Source: Metallosphaera sedula DSM 5348
GTDB lineage: Archaea; Thermoproteota; Thermoprotei_A; Sulfolobales; Sulfolobaceae
NCBI RefSeq assembly: GCF_000016605.1
Contig: NC_009440.1
Location: forward strand, 1,710,001-1,774,000
Length of the DNA: 64,000 nt
Direction of reading: 5' to 3'
Shown here: positions 44,307-53,960 of the stretch, piece by piece
How the letters are laid out: every line of letters begins with the position of its first letter
How positions within the stretch are numbered: the stretch's first letter is position 1
Notes under the pieces: model-generated
The model's database searches: none
What the model was told of the DNA's origin: nothing
What the model saw: only the letters and a program-made list of their open reading frames with translations
Position numbers and translations under genes: made by a program

Positions 44307-45084
44307 TCCTTTTTAGGGCTAGTTAAGGCATTGTAGTGAATCAGAACATCTCTATCCGGTACTCCAAAACTCACACCTCCGATAATGATAACGTTCCAAA
44401 AGTTGTTTCATGACAAGATAAATCATAGTGTCGCCATGAAGTTACAAATTCCTGGATCAGGCCATGTTCCCACAGGACGATCCCAACGGAGTACTTCATC
44501 TACTCAAGAGAGTGGCTGGATTACGCAAGATTCGGCATGTTTCGATATGAAGCATAAAATTAATCCTGCATCTCAAGTTCTTACCTTGATCTAGGGTTAA
44601 ATTGACTAACTAGGTTTGTATCTCTTAATAGAAATTAATATGTCAAGAATAGCCGGGTCTAATCCCTCGTCCCACGTATGCGTTAAGGGAGCTGGTTCGC
44701 GCGTAACTCGCGCGGGGTCCTTCGCTGCACTGAGACGAAGTGTCATGTTATACGTGGTCGTGCACAAGAAGGTCTCGATCCTCACCTTCATCTCGGCATA
44801 GTGCCTCCAGTGTTAGGAAGATTCCAAAGTGCTCCACAAATGGACGTAGGTACTTGAAGTTCCCATGGGGATGGACTAAGGTTCCTCCCTGAACCCGCGA
44901 TCCACAGGCTTTAAGCCCTTCCTTGACAGCCTGCACCTCGCGTTAGAGAAGCCCTATCAGTAGGTTAAACTAGATCCTCACACTAATTTGGATAAAAATC
45001 TAGGAGAAGCATGAATGTATGAAGCCTTGGGAATTACATTCCCATAGAAGCATTTTTAAACGTCATCGAATTAAATGTCTTTTG
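44307..45084. pseudogene. Intergenic region with decayed coding fragments
   Basis: No intact gene is seen in about 780 bases. Plus-strand 44438-44542 reads, after a stop, as a plausible protein piece (SYKFLDQAMFPQDDPNGVLH, then LLKRVAGLRKIRHVSI) that ends at a TGA; it resembles a piece of a larger enzyme but I cannot name it. Minus-strand 44606-44936 reads as a protein piece in two frames (VQGGTLVHPHGNFKYLRPF, then EMKVRIETFLCTTTYNMT) needing one frame change near 44800. A GC-rich hairpin (CGCGCGTAACTCGCGCG) sits near 44698. The region looks like the edge of an insertion or replacement event. Confidence 0.4.
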
Positions 45085-46044
45085 ATGGATCACAGAATTG
45101 TGTGTTTTATGCCATCTTACAATCTTTTTAGTCAGGGCTATCCATTTCTGGAAGTCATATACTCAAGTCTCTTCGTTTGTGATAAGATGTATATTTTCGA
45201 TGGATCTTCAGATGAAACTAGTAAGATTCTCTCTATGTTGAGAAATGAGAGAATAAAGATAGCAAGAATGGAGTGGAATTTCACACAACGCAATACGCGA
45301 AGAGGTGAAGTTATAGCAGAGATGAGCAACAGGATGATTGATCAAATTATTAGAATAGAGAAAGAAAATATTTCTAAGACATTTATATACTATATTCAGG
45401 CGAATGAAGTATTTCATGAGGATACCTATGCTCAAATTCGTTCAATTCCAGACGCATACCCTGGATATAGGGGATATCTTCTCTACTATTATGGTTTTTA
45501 TGGGCACATTCTTAGAGGAGAACAATTTAGATTAAGAATGGCACCTCTTTCAAAGAATGTGAGAGCCATCCATGATGGATGGACTCTAAATGTCTTTGGT
45601 GGGTTCCTCGAATCATTAAAGAGAACCATTAGACATGAGGCAGGAATGTTACTCAGATATGGTAAACTAAACGATTTTCTTTGGATAGGCAATGCCATGT
45701 ACAGGTATGTTTATACTAAGAAACCAATTTTTAGATACAGCCTAATATTTAGGAATATAGTAGCCAAGAAAATACAAACTCACAAAATCATGTTTAAGAG
45801 CGGAGCATTTGAACAACTTCTGGACGTTTCTACACTAGACAGTATTTCAGATGATCAGTTTTGGATGGAACTAGTTAAAATTAGCACTAAAGTTCAAGGA
45901 AAGGGAAAGAAAGAATTTCCTCAACTCAATGTTTCTCTCGATGAGCATCCAAAAATAATGAGAGATATATTAGGGCAAAGAGAATACAAAATAAGAGAGG
46001 AAATAGTTAAGGAAATTAATACTTTATCTGATATTAGCAATTAA
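45085..46044 (+). CDS. GT2-like glycosyltransferase in AT-rich island
   Basis: About 319 residues. MDHRIVCFMPSYNLFSQG begins a GT-A-like nucleotide-sugar domain; FDGSSDETSKIL and the segment YIQANEVFHED (which takes the place of the DxD motif, with Asn at the usual Asp) suggest a GT2-type transferase. It resembles uncharacterised archaeal glycosyltransferases. A TATA box ATTTTTAAA (45052-45060) lies about 29 bases before the ATG at 45085, so the longer frame from 45019 is not used. The gene is clearly more AT-rich than its galU neighbour, a sign of transfer. Confidence 0.65.
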   Translation: MDHRIVCFMPSYNLFSQGYPFLEVIYSSLFVCDKMYIFDGSSDETSKILSMLRNERIKIARMEWNFTQRNTRRGEVIAEMSNRMIDQIIRIEKENISKTFIYYIQANEVFHEDTYAQIRSIPDAYPGYRGYLLYYYGFYGHILRGEQFRLRMAPLSKNVRAIHDGWTLNVFGGFLESLKRTIRHEAGMLLRYGKLNDFLWIGNAMYRYVYTKKPIFRYSLIFRNIVAKKIQTHKIMFKSGAFEQLLDVSTLDSISDDQFWMELVKISTKVQGKGKKEFPQLNVSLDEHPKIMRDILGQREYKIREEIVKEINTLSDISN

Positions 46045-46578
46045 ACTAGACTGCTAATGCTTATATTATGTTTTAGTTTCCTTGATCAATCTCTAATTTA
46101 TTCATTTAAACACTGATTACTAGGCTACGTCCAAAGGGATGACTTTAGTTTATTAAATAAATATTAAATTCTCTGCACCTGATTGGAATGAGGGAAATGA
46201 CAAAGGTTCAGCATAAACATCATTTAGACATGTAGTAAAATCTACTAAATGGGAAGCTTACCTAAACTTTTCCTTTAATTACCGCGCAATCGCGATGAAG
46301 TGTACCCGCTCTAATATACGATACCCAAGTTTACAGGTACTTAATCGATTTGTTGTATATTCTAGGAATTTAGAACGCCAATATATAAATGGTATTAGGT
46401 ATCCAGTTTACACGTTACAGAGCTACAGAGTTTTTAGAGCAAGGAGATTCACGTTAAATCTACAATTATTTCATAAGTAGTTATAAATTACTAGATATTT
46501 GGAAAATACTTTATGAGGATTCATGTGTCCTAGAACAAATAATTTATCCTTACATTATGGCTATTAATATGCTCAGTA
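46045..46578. other. AT-rich intergenic region, nothing recognised
   Basis: About 530 bases between the GT2-like gene and the polytopic membrane protein. Strongly AT-rich, with several TATA-like and T-rich tracts. Short open frames (for example 46295-46480) lack family features and are not called. No repeat, RNA gene or promoter could be fixed with confidence. Confidence 0.4.
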
Positions 46579-48660
46579 ATGAACCTAAACGGGCATCATA
46601 ATATAGTAACTGCATCTAGCAAATATTCCAATTACATAGACATTATAATTATAGTCATTACATTCTTAGTCTTTCACGGATTATTACTTAACGGATATAT
46701 AGGTTATCTTGATACGGCAACCTATCCTCCCTTCGTTCATGCCACATTTCAACTCTCCTCTCTCTTAGGCATCTCCTCCTCTCCACCCATTTTCACTATA
46801 GAACTAAATCCAGGGTTGACACTACTTGAGTCGGTCCTGATTCTTCTCTTTCATAACTTTGGTCTGAATCTTTTCCTTTTTATCTACATATTGATTTGGA
46901 TGTTAGGGATAAGGCAACTAGCCTCTGTCTTTACTAGGAATAAAATCTTGGTAATATTATCAACATTAGCGGGAGGACTTAATCCAGCAACTATAGCGGT
47001 GATCATGGATTCTCCAATCACATTATATGTAGCTCCTTTACCATGGTTCATCGCGTTTTACTACAGATACCGTATTATCACGGCTTCGAGGAAGGATCTG
47101 TTATACTCTCTAGTTCCGTTGACCATTCTAGGAGTATATGGACCACCTATCCCCTCCTTAATGGGGTCCCTTCTCTCGATTGAGATATTTTCCATTGTAA
47201 AAAACAAAGGAATGTTCAATAAAGGTATTAGATACGTAACTCCCCCCCTTATAGTGCTTCTATTCTTCTCTCTAGTTCATATCAACACACTTTATCTTAT
47301 ATTATCTCATGGATCTCAGGTTTCCACGTATGTCTCCGCTGTGAACATGTTCTTTCATGGAAATTTTCCTCATTCCTTCAATTTGGTCCAGGAGCTAGAG
47401 CTCTCCTTTGATATGATTAGAAGTGGTCCTATTTTCTATAACCTGTTATCCTCTTGGGCACCTCCCATTGTATCTGAGCTATATATCCTTGTCCTGATAG
47501 GGTTTATTATTCTAGGATTAATCTACCTAATTAAAAGTAAAATATACTTTCCTGTAATTTTCTCGAGTATAATCTTAGCGCTCGCAAGTTATGAGAGCAA
47601 TTATCTTGGAATCTTCTCACTACTACATGAAACTTTACCAATCTTTTCAGGAGTAGACCCGTATGAGTATGGCCCAATGGTAGGTTTATTGTTTCCCTTA
47701 ATTATAGCTAACCTATCTGGATCAAAACATAGAATAGAGAAGAATCTCTCCCACATTCTGGTTCTCTTCTCTATCTTTATGATAGGTGTAGCTAGCGTTG
47801 TGGCCGGAATCGATTTCTCCATTATATGGCATCCCATTTCGGTTCCAAGCAGTTTTGCTACAGCATACGAGAAACTCTATGCTGGGAGTAATGGAAAGGA
47901 AATACTCATTTTGCCACCTAATACTAAATTTCCCTTCTCCATGTATACGTATAACTTTTCCCCAGATTTTAGCCAGGCTATCCCGTATTATCCTCCACCA
48001 AACTTCTTTTCTGTCCCAAAGGGAGATACTATAGTTATTGCAAATATCCCAGCCACTGATAACCCTTACACACTATTGTACATAGCATTAATATCAGGAA
48101 ACTTGTCAGGAATTATACACTACTCCAAGGAATTAGACGTAGGTAAATTGCTCGTGGTTAATCCTTCAGTGTTCTCTGGGTATGAAGATGTCAATTACGG
48201 CCCCAACGCAAGCTCTCTCAACATTTCATCGCTTTCCACCGCCTTTAGTAGCTATATATTTTATGTTCCTAGATTGGAATTTTTTAATAATTCCAATTTT
48301 ACGGTATTATATAGTAATAATCAACTCGAGGTTATAGGAATAAATCAAACTTCAGTGTACAGTTTTAGGATATTGTGGTATGGAATAGAGATCATGCCTC
48401 TCACCAATACCACAACGGTAGTAACACCAGTGGGAGCTGGTACGTCTAGCGTAATTATGGCACCCTATAAGCAAGCCAATTATGGTGGGCAACTGGAAGT
48501 AATGTCCGAATCCCCCATGAAAAGTTTTGTTATATCATCATATTATGTTATTTTTAATGCAATCAGCTATATAGTTATAATTGTTCTATACCTCTATTTA
48601 ATTTTCCCTGTTCTAGGGCATCTAGTAAAGAGGATTAGATTTTCATTGAGACTCAAGTAG
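46579..48660 (+). CDS. Polytopic membrane protein, possible GT-C-type glycosyltransferase
   Basis: A 693-residue protein with about 11 membrane segments over residues 20-420, an extracytoplasmic beta-rich region with many NxS/T sites (about 425-645) and a final membrane helix (about 655-680) before a basic tail. The plan is like GT-C transferases and the larger protein encoded at 50047-52875: loop residues GYLDTATYPP after helix 1 may hold a catalytic Asp. I do not recognise a named family. The gene is AT-rich, with unlike codon use, part of the island. It would act on lipid-linked sugars if GT-C. Confidence 0.55.
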   Translation: MNLNGHHNIVTASSKYSNYIDIIIIVITFLVFHGLLLNGYIGYLDTATYPPFVHATFQLSSLLGISSSPPIFTIELNPGLTLLESVLILLFHNFGLNLFLFIYILIWMLGIRQLASVFTRNKILVILSTLAGGLNPATIAVIMDSPITLYVAPLPWFIAFYYRYRIITASRKDLLYSLVPLTILGVYGPPIPSLMGSLLSIEIFSIVKNKGMFNKGIRYVTPPLIVLLFFSLVHINTLYLILSHGSQVSTYVSAVNMFFHGNFPHSFNLVQELELSFDMIRSGPIFYNLLSSWAPPIVSELYILVLIGFIILGLIYLIKSKIYFPVIFSSIILALASYESNYLGIFSLLHETLPIFSGVDPYEYGPMVGLLFPLIIANLSGSKHRIEKNLSHILVLFSIFMIGVASVVAGIDFSIIWHPISVPSSFATAYEKLYAGSNGKEILILPPNTKFPFSMYTYNFSPDFSQAIPYYPPPNFFSVPKGDTIVIANIPATDNPYTLLYIALISGNLSGIIHYSKELDVGKLLVVNPSVFSGYEDVNYGPNASSLNISSLSTAFSSYIFYVPRLEFFNNSNFTVLYSNNQLEVIGINQTSVYSFRILWYGIEIMPLTNTTTVVTPVGAGTSSVIMAPYKQANYGGQLEVMSESPMKSFVISSYYVIFNAISYIVIIVLYLYLIFPVLGHLVKRIRFSLRLK

Positions 48661-48762
48661 GGAGATATTCCTTGCATACCTACGCTATCACGGAAGTTAA
48701 TACATGAAATAGTTTTCACTGAAAGGGATTTAATCAGCAAACGAGCTCCTCAAGGAAGCCCA

Positions 48763-49809
48763 CTAGGTTATGGCTCTCTCAATTACATTCCACATTCTCT
48801 CCTTAAATATCCTCCTGTCAAAACCTAGCGCCTTCTCCCTTAGATCTCTCCTGACGGAACTAGGAGCCTTAAGGTTATTTTTCACTAGTTCAGATGCCTC
48901 CTCAAGGCTATCATAACTAAACTCGGGTACTATCTCAAATCCTCCGCTCTCCCTGGGAACTATGGGAACAAGGCCTGCAGCCATGGCCTCAACAATGGGT
49001 ATACCGAAGTGTTCCCCAAGGGTGGGATGGAAGTAGATAGAGGCCCTTTTCATCACCTCTATGAGGTGTTCCCTTTTCGCGTTAGGAAGGAATTGAACGT
49101 CTGCCTTAAGCTCCTTACTTAACTTAACCAGCCTTTTCAGATAACTATCGCTTTCCATGGAACCCACAATCACCCCCCTTATCCCTGTCATAGCGGATAG
49201 GCGCACCGCGAGGTCTAGTCTCTTCCCGGGCTCAAATCTTCCGATAGTCAGGAAGAAGGGTTCTCCCTCCTCATGATACGCCTTAAGGAAATCTGTAACA
49301 TCCACCGGAGGATACACCACCTCAGAATCTACTCCATAGATTTCTCTTATTGCCTTGGAGGAGTAACGGGAATTAGCTATGAACACAGATCTTTGAGCCT
49401 CTTCCCTGAATCTTTTAAGGAGACCACGCAAAGGTAGAATATAAAGCTTCCAAACTAGGGAGCTATTATACTTAGACGGAACAGAGGAGAATTCAGGCGC
49501 TACGCCATAGATTATATGTTTGGCTATGTCCGAAAGAGGGATGGGAATTGCTGTTATATTCAGGAAGAAATCTGGTCTAGTTTTCCTGGCAGAGATATAG
49601 GTGAAAGCCCTCTGATACTTGTCAAATAGCCTGAGTTTAAACGGAACTACCGAAAAATAGGGTAGGCCCAAATCATCCAAGGGAGGAGAGAATGTGGCCA
49701 ATGTGGTGTCCACTTTTTTCTCCTTGAGTAACTCTGCCGATGCCCTGACCACGTTCCCTTCTCCGCTCACCGACTTCGTCACTCTATGAATTACTAGGGT
49801 AGATTTCAT
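48763..49809 (-). CDS. Glycosyltransferase family 4
   Basis: A 348-residue GT-B-fold family 4 glycosyltransferase. The C-terminal domain has FFLTIGRFEPGKRLDLAVR, a donor-loop SIYFHPTLGEHFGIP, and VEAMAAGLVPIVP with the E-x7-E pattern. N-terminal VSGEGNVVRASAELL is the acceptor-side loop. It is on the minus strand with a TATA-like TTTTATAG (49831-49838) about 26 bases before the ATG. It belongs to the glycan district; the sugar is unknown. Confidence 0.85.
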   Translation of the reverse strand: MKSTLVIHRVTKSVSGEGNVVRASAELLKEKKVDTTLATFSPPLDDLGLPYFSVVPFKLRLFDKYQRAFTYISARKTRPDFFLNITAIPIPLSDIAKHIIYGVAPEFSSVPSKYNSSLVWKLYILPLRGLLKRFREEAQRSVFIANSRYSSKAIREIYGVDSEVVYPPVDVTDFLKAYHEEGEPFFLTIGRFEPGKRLDLAVRLSAMTGIRGVIVGSMESDSYLKRLVKLSKELKADVQFLPNAKREHLIEVMKRASIYFHPTLGEHFGIPIVEAMAAGLVPIVPRESGGFEIVPEFSYDSLEEASELVKNNLKAPSSVRRDLREKALGFDRRIFKERMWNVIERAIT

Positions 49810-50046
49810 TCTCGCTATGAAACGAAGCTTCTATAAAATTTTAAGTTTATTTGGTGACAGATTTTCATGTCTTTACCTGAAAACTGTTCAGGCCATGAAT
49901 CTAGAATTGAGACTAGACAACTTGAGGCTCCTTTAACCTCAACGTTGTGTATTTGATATTGGACAGGCCTAGAATACACAAGACGGCTGAAGCCTAAAAC
50001 CGGCTTAGATCAACAGCTTCCTTTTAACTTAAAGGGTAACTTTAAA

Positions 50047-52875
50047 CTAACTTTCAATTTTATCGAGAATTATCCCAACGAAACGTCTTATTTCGTTAAG
50101 CCCCTCTCCTACCCTCTCAGATAGCAAGGCTATGACGAAGGACAGAATGGACACATAAAGACTTGGGATTAGAAAAACCTCACCTGGATAGACTAACTGG
50201 ATCACATGTGTACCTGGACTTAGCTCCGTAATAAGACCCTTAAACGGAGAACCGTCAACCTTGTACCCAATCCCCTTTATGGGTATTATAGTCATGTTCA
50301 GGGGAAGATGGGAAGAGACGATTAGCTCCTCCCCGCCAATTAATTGCTTTGTCTTCACTTGGTACGTGGTGTTTATGGGAAGGGCCCCAACCACGTAAGT
50401 AGCTGACTTATTATAAGTAAAGTAAAGAGCAGAGACATTAACAGGTCCAGGACCCGAGATTAAGGTGATGTTACTCACTTTAGTAAAGGAGGATCCATTC
50501 TCTGCGCGAACTCCATTAATCTCTACTGATATTGAACCACTAGACTTATAATAGACTGTGCCGTTTAGTGCGGTACTAGGATAAAAGGCAACTTGGAACT
50601 GCTTTGAGGAGTTCCAGTAAATCCAGTTTTGAGTAATGTTGACAGGAACAAAGGATGATACCTGAATCTGGGTAAAATTTAGTTCGTTTTTAAGGGGGAG
50701 AATTAAACCCAATGAGCCGATCTCATTCCAGGGCAAGGTAGTGTTGATATCGAGGGGATGAAATTCTCCATCTATCGTCTCACCAGTGAGGAATGTGAAG
50801 TTACCCTGTTTCTCTAGGTAGAAGTTCAGGCTGAACTGCCCTGACGTGGGAATTGGATATCCACTCGGTAGCTTATGGACGCCCTTCGAGTATAGCAATA
50901 CCTGCCCGTTATTAGTCAACCAAAGGGTAAGCGCAGTGAAATTTATAGGGGTTACGGAACTTTGATTCGAGACGTTATAGCCTAGGAATAAGATAGGGTT
51001 TCCAAAATACGAGATCCAACTCCCGTTAAGGCTCACCAGCAAACTGGATTCGTTGTTGGGGATCCTCCACGCTATAAACTGTACACCAATTTCGCTTTTG
51101 ATTAGAACACCCTTTGAAACATTCACGAGAAGTCCATCGGACTTATAGTTCCAGAGGAAATGTGATGAGTTGAGAGTTAGTAATGGATAAACTCCAGGGA
51201 CCCATGTTCCGTTTGCTCTTGATAAATTATCTGGAAGAATCACCTTAAAGAACGCTGGGAATCCTATGTATTTAGGGTTAGGCAATACCTCCCCCTGGCT
51301 GTTTACTACGTATTGAACTCCCTGCGTAACTACTGGAGACGTATTGAAGGGAACTGGAGATAGGAGTGGATAGGAATAGTTCCACCAGACCAAGGTTGCA
51401 TTCTCCACTTCCTTGCTGATCTTCTGTATAGTGGGTGGGATAGTCAATGGATGATAACTTCCGACCTGAAACACTGCAGTCACCAGGAGTAGAGATATTG
51501 TAACTCCAGCCAACACCTTCTTCACTCCTTCCCCGCTCACAAGGAGAAGAGAGGACATTATGGCTACGGGGTAGGCCAATTCCGAGTAGGGAAGCCCCGA
51601 CACTAGATATGCCAGCGAAACAAGCGCAGTTAACACCTTCACCTTATCCTCCAGTTTGGCAGTTACCACAAGCACAGGAAGCAGGAGAGCTAGGGTTAAG
51701 GAGGACGAAATCTCGCCGAGACTGGGCCCACCTAGCACCAGGTAGGGTATTATCCAGAACGCATTAGCCCCCACGATTGCAACCCCAATCCAGGGTAACT
51801 CCTTCCTTCTAAGGAAGGCTCCCATGACGATCGCGGACACTGGGAAAAGAGGGAAGGACGAACCAACTACGCTGGTCAACATTATTGCAGAGTACTTTAC
51901 GCTTTTCCTCGCGTTAAGGCTCATGAGGTATACCGTGAACGGAAGTATAGCGTATCCCAGAAGAAGGTAAGGATGAGGAAAGGGCGACAGAACCTGATAC
52001 ACAAGGGAAAAGAGAGTCGCTTGCCTAACTCCCAGCTTCTTGAACATCAAGTAACTTCCCACACCTGAGATGTAGGTAAGCAATGCCATGTAGACGTTAA
52101 CTCCGAGGGGTAAATGTACAAACAAGTGGGCCAGGGGCCATGATCCAAGTATTTGGTTCACCTGTGGGAAATAAATGACAGGAACCCAGAGGGAGAGAGG
52201 GTTCGCCCTGAACACAAAGGAGCTTTCGCTCCACCAGTAGTACTCGGGAGGGATACCAAGCCCGAGAGTCACAAGCGCGTAGGGAACGAAAAGTAGAGGA
52301 ATTCTAGGAAATCTCCTAGGCAATCTAGAGTTCTCGATCACTAGACCAAGCACACCAAAGAAAAGCGAATAATAGGCCCCATCAGACAGAGCGTTTACCG
52401 TGGCAGAGTCAATTCCCTGCCCAATGGCAACAGCCGAAGCTACCAAGAGTAAAAAGATCCCGTTAGCTACAATTCCCCTAAGATCTACCTTAAGATATGC
52501 CAGGACCCCCACAAGGATAATGAACCCCAACACCTGATATCCTGCGTTAAGGTCAAACACTAGAAGCGAGACGCCCAGGGCCAAAAGAAACGCTGTTGCC
52601 TTATCCCTCAAATAAAAGGAAAGAGCAACTGAAAGGGAGGAGATAGCAAGGAAGAAGTAAGAGTGGGAGAGAAGGGTAAAGGGCACAAGGGATGCAGGCA
52701 ATGATATCGATAGGTCAGTTAGAATGAGGGAATAAATCGCAGATCCTAGTAAGATAATGGCCAGGGTCTCATATGTCGAGAGCCCCAGGAAAGGCGAAGA
52801 ACCAACAACAACGTCAATGATAATGGCAACAAGATAGCTGATCGTTCTATCCATGACATTTAGAGGGAGAGTCAT
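50047..52875 (-). CDS. Very large polytopic membrane protein, possible GT-C-type glycosyltransferase
   Basis: A 942-residue protein: about 13-14 membrane helices (residues 10-470), a long extracytoplasmic beta-rich part with over 20 NxS/T sites (about 480-905), one last helix (about 905-925) and a charged cytoplasmic tail. The segment YYWWSESSFVFRANPLSLW in an outer loop recalls membrane glycosyltransferases that act on polyprenyl-linked sugars. No family name can be given with confidence. A TATA box CTTTATAATA (minus, 52896-52905) is 25 bases before the ATG, a clear leaderless start. It is a larger relative in plan of the 46579 gene. Confidence 0.55.
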   Translation of the reverse strand: MTLPLNVMDRTISYLVAIIIDVVVGSSPFLGLSTYETLAIILLGSAIYSLILTDLSISLPASLVPFTLLSHSYFFLAISSLSVALSFYLRDKATAFLLALGVSLLVFDLNAGYQVLGFIILVGVLAYLKVDLRGIVANGIFLLLVASAVAIGQGIDSATVNALSDGAYYSLFFGVLGLVIENSRLPRRFPRIPLLFVPYALVTLGLGIPPEYYWWSESSFVFRANPLSLWVPVIYFPQVNQILGSWPLAHLFVHLPLGVNVYMALLTYISGVGSYLMFKKLGVRQATLFSLVYQVLSPFPHPYLLLGYAILPFTVYLMSLNARKSVKYSAIMLTSVVGSSFPLFPVSAIVMGAFLRRKELPWIGVAIVGANAFWIIPYLVLGGPSLGEISSSLTLALLLPVLVVTAKLEDKVKVLTALVSLAYLVSGLPYSELAYPVAIMSSLLLVSGEGVKKVLAGVTISLLLVTAVFQVGSYHPLTIPPTIQKISKEVENATLVWWNYSYPLLSPVPFNTSPVVTQGVQYVVNSQGEVLPNPKYIGFPAFFKVILPDNLSRANGTWVPGVYPLLTLNSSHFLWNYKSDGLLVNVSKGVLIKSEIGVQFIAWRIPNNESSLLVSLNGSWISYFGNPILFLGYNVSNQSSVTPINFTALTLWLTNNGQVLLYSKGVHKLPSGYPIPTSGQFSLNFYLEKQGNFTFLTGETIDGEFHPLDINTTLPWNEIGSLGLILPLKNELNFTQIQVSSFVPVNITQNWIYWNSSKQFQVAFYPSTALNGTVYYKSSGSISVEINGVRAENGSSFTKVSNITLISGPGPVNVSALYFTYNKSATYVVGALPINTTYQVKTKQLIGGEELIVSSHLPLNMTIIPIKGIGYKVDGSPFKGLITELSPGTHVIQLVYPGEVFLIPSLYVSILSFVIALLSERVGEGLNEIRRFVGIILDKIES

Positions 52876-53135
52876 ACTTTTAAATTCTTTGATATTATAA
52901 AGTGGAAAATTATATAGGGAATGGTAAAATATATCTCCTGTCTAAATGCAAGGCAGAGATAAAATGTGAGATTTATTTCATGGGGATATTTTGAAAAATG
53001 AGTTAAATTCATTTGTCCTCCCTTCAACACGTAAAATTGACGATTTTTGTGATAAAGTTCAAATTCCTTCAAGAACACTATAGGAGGCTTTACTAGATTT
53101 AGAAACTCTTATAAATATCTTTTCGTATCTTAGTT

Positions 53136-53840
53136 ATGCCCCTTTCCATTGTGATTCCAGCTTATAATGAGGAAAAGAGGATTGAAAGGACTCTCTCCGA
53201 GCTTGTTTCCTTGTTTCATGATGACCAGATACTTGTAATATTTGATGGTAACGATAAGACCCCAGACGTGGTTAGAAAGTACCCCGTCGAGCTTGTGGTG
53301 AGCACTCGAAGGCTGGGGAAGGGAGGGGCACTAAGGGAAGGGTTACTGAGAAGCAAGGGAGACTACGTGGTTTTCCTAGACGCTGATCTACCAGTGGGAA
53401 AGGAGGACCTCATGCGGGTGATCCAAGAGGCAAGGGATCACGACCTAGTGATCACCACTAGAATATTCAGGAATATGCCCACGAATAGGAGCTTTCTCCA
53501 TAGGGCCTTCGTTTCTGTAGCCAAGGTGTTTTTCCCCTCGCTTTCCTTCGTAAGGGACTTCCAGTCAGGACTGAAGGTGGCAAGGAGGGAGAAGCTTCTT
53601 CAGGTTAAGGACGAGCTAGTGATGAGTGATTGGCTCTTCGACGTCAATCTAATCTACTCCTTCGTAAGGAGGGGCTTTTCAGTCAAGGAGGTCGAGGTTA
53701 AGTGGGATCACGAGGATCAGGGAAGTAAGATCTCAAGGAAGGTGATGAAGGTGTCCCTGATGATGTTCCTCTCCCTCGTGAAGTTAAGGACCTTCTATTC
53801 CCCCTTCAGGGGGATCCTGCAAACTGGGGCGTACAGGTAA
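53136..53840 (+). CDS. Dolichol-phosphate mannosyltransferase-like glycosyltransferase 2
   Basis: A 234-residue GT2 enzyme with the Dpm1 pattern: SIVIPAYNEEKRIERTL, FDGNDKTPD, GKGGALREG and the metal motif FLDADLPVG. It would charge a polyprenyl phosphate (dolichol phosphate in archaea) with a sugar such as mannose or glucose for extracellular transfer by GT-C enzymes. No C-terminal membrane helices are seen, so it is the soluble, peripherally bound type. A TATA box CTTATAAAT (53108-53116) is 23 bases before the ATG. Its stop codon lies inside an 18-bp tandem duplication. Confidence 0.88.
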   Translation: MPLSIVIPAYNEEKRIERTLSELVSLFHDDQILVIFDGNDKTPDVVRKYPVELVVSTRRLGKGGALREGLLRSKGDYVVFLDADLPVGKEDLMRVIQEARDHDLVITTRIFRNMPTNRSFLHRAFVSVAKVFFPSLSFVRDFQSGLKVARREKLLQVKDELVMSDWLFDVNLIYSFVRRGFSVKEVEVKWDHEDQGSKISRKVMKVSLMMFLSLVKLRTFYSPFRGILQTGAYR

Positions 53841-53856
53841 ACTGGGGCGTACAGGT
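53821..53856 (+). repeat. Perfect 18-bp tandem duplication across the stop codon
   Basis: AAACTGGGGCGTACAGGT occurs twice in a row, at 53821-53838 and 53839-53856, with no mismatch. The TAA stop of the Dpm1-like gene is made at the junction of the two copies. The second copy is untranslated. Confidence 0.9.
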
Positions 53857-53960
53857 GGGCCGAGTCCAGGATAGTGGACGCGTTAAGATGAGCGCTACTC
53901 GCACATTGACTGAGGGGAGATGCAAAAACTTCGCGGAAATTTGTTCGTTAAGTCCCTAGC

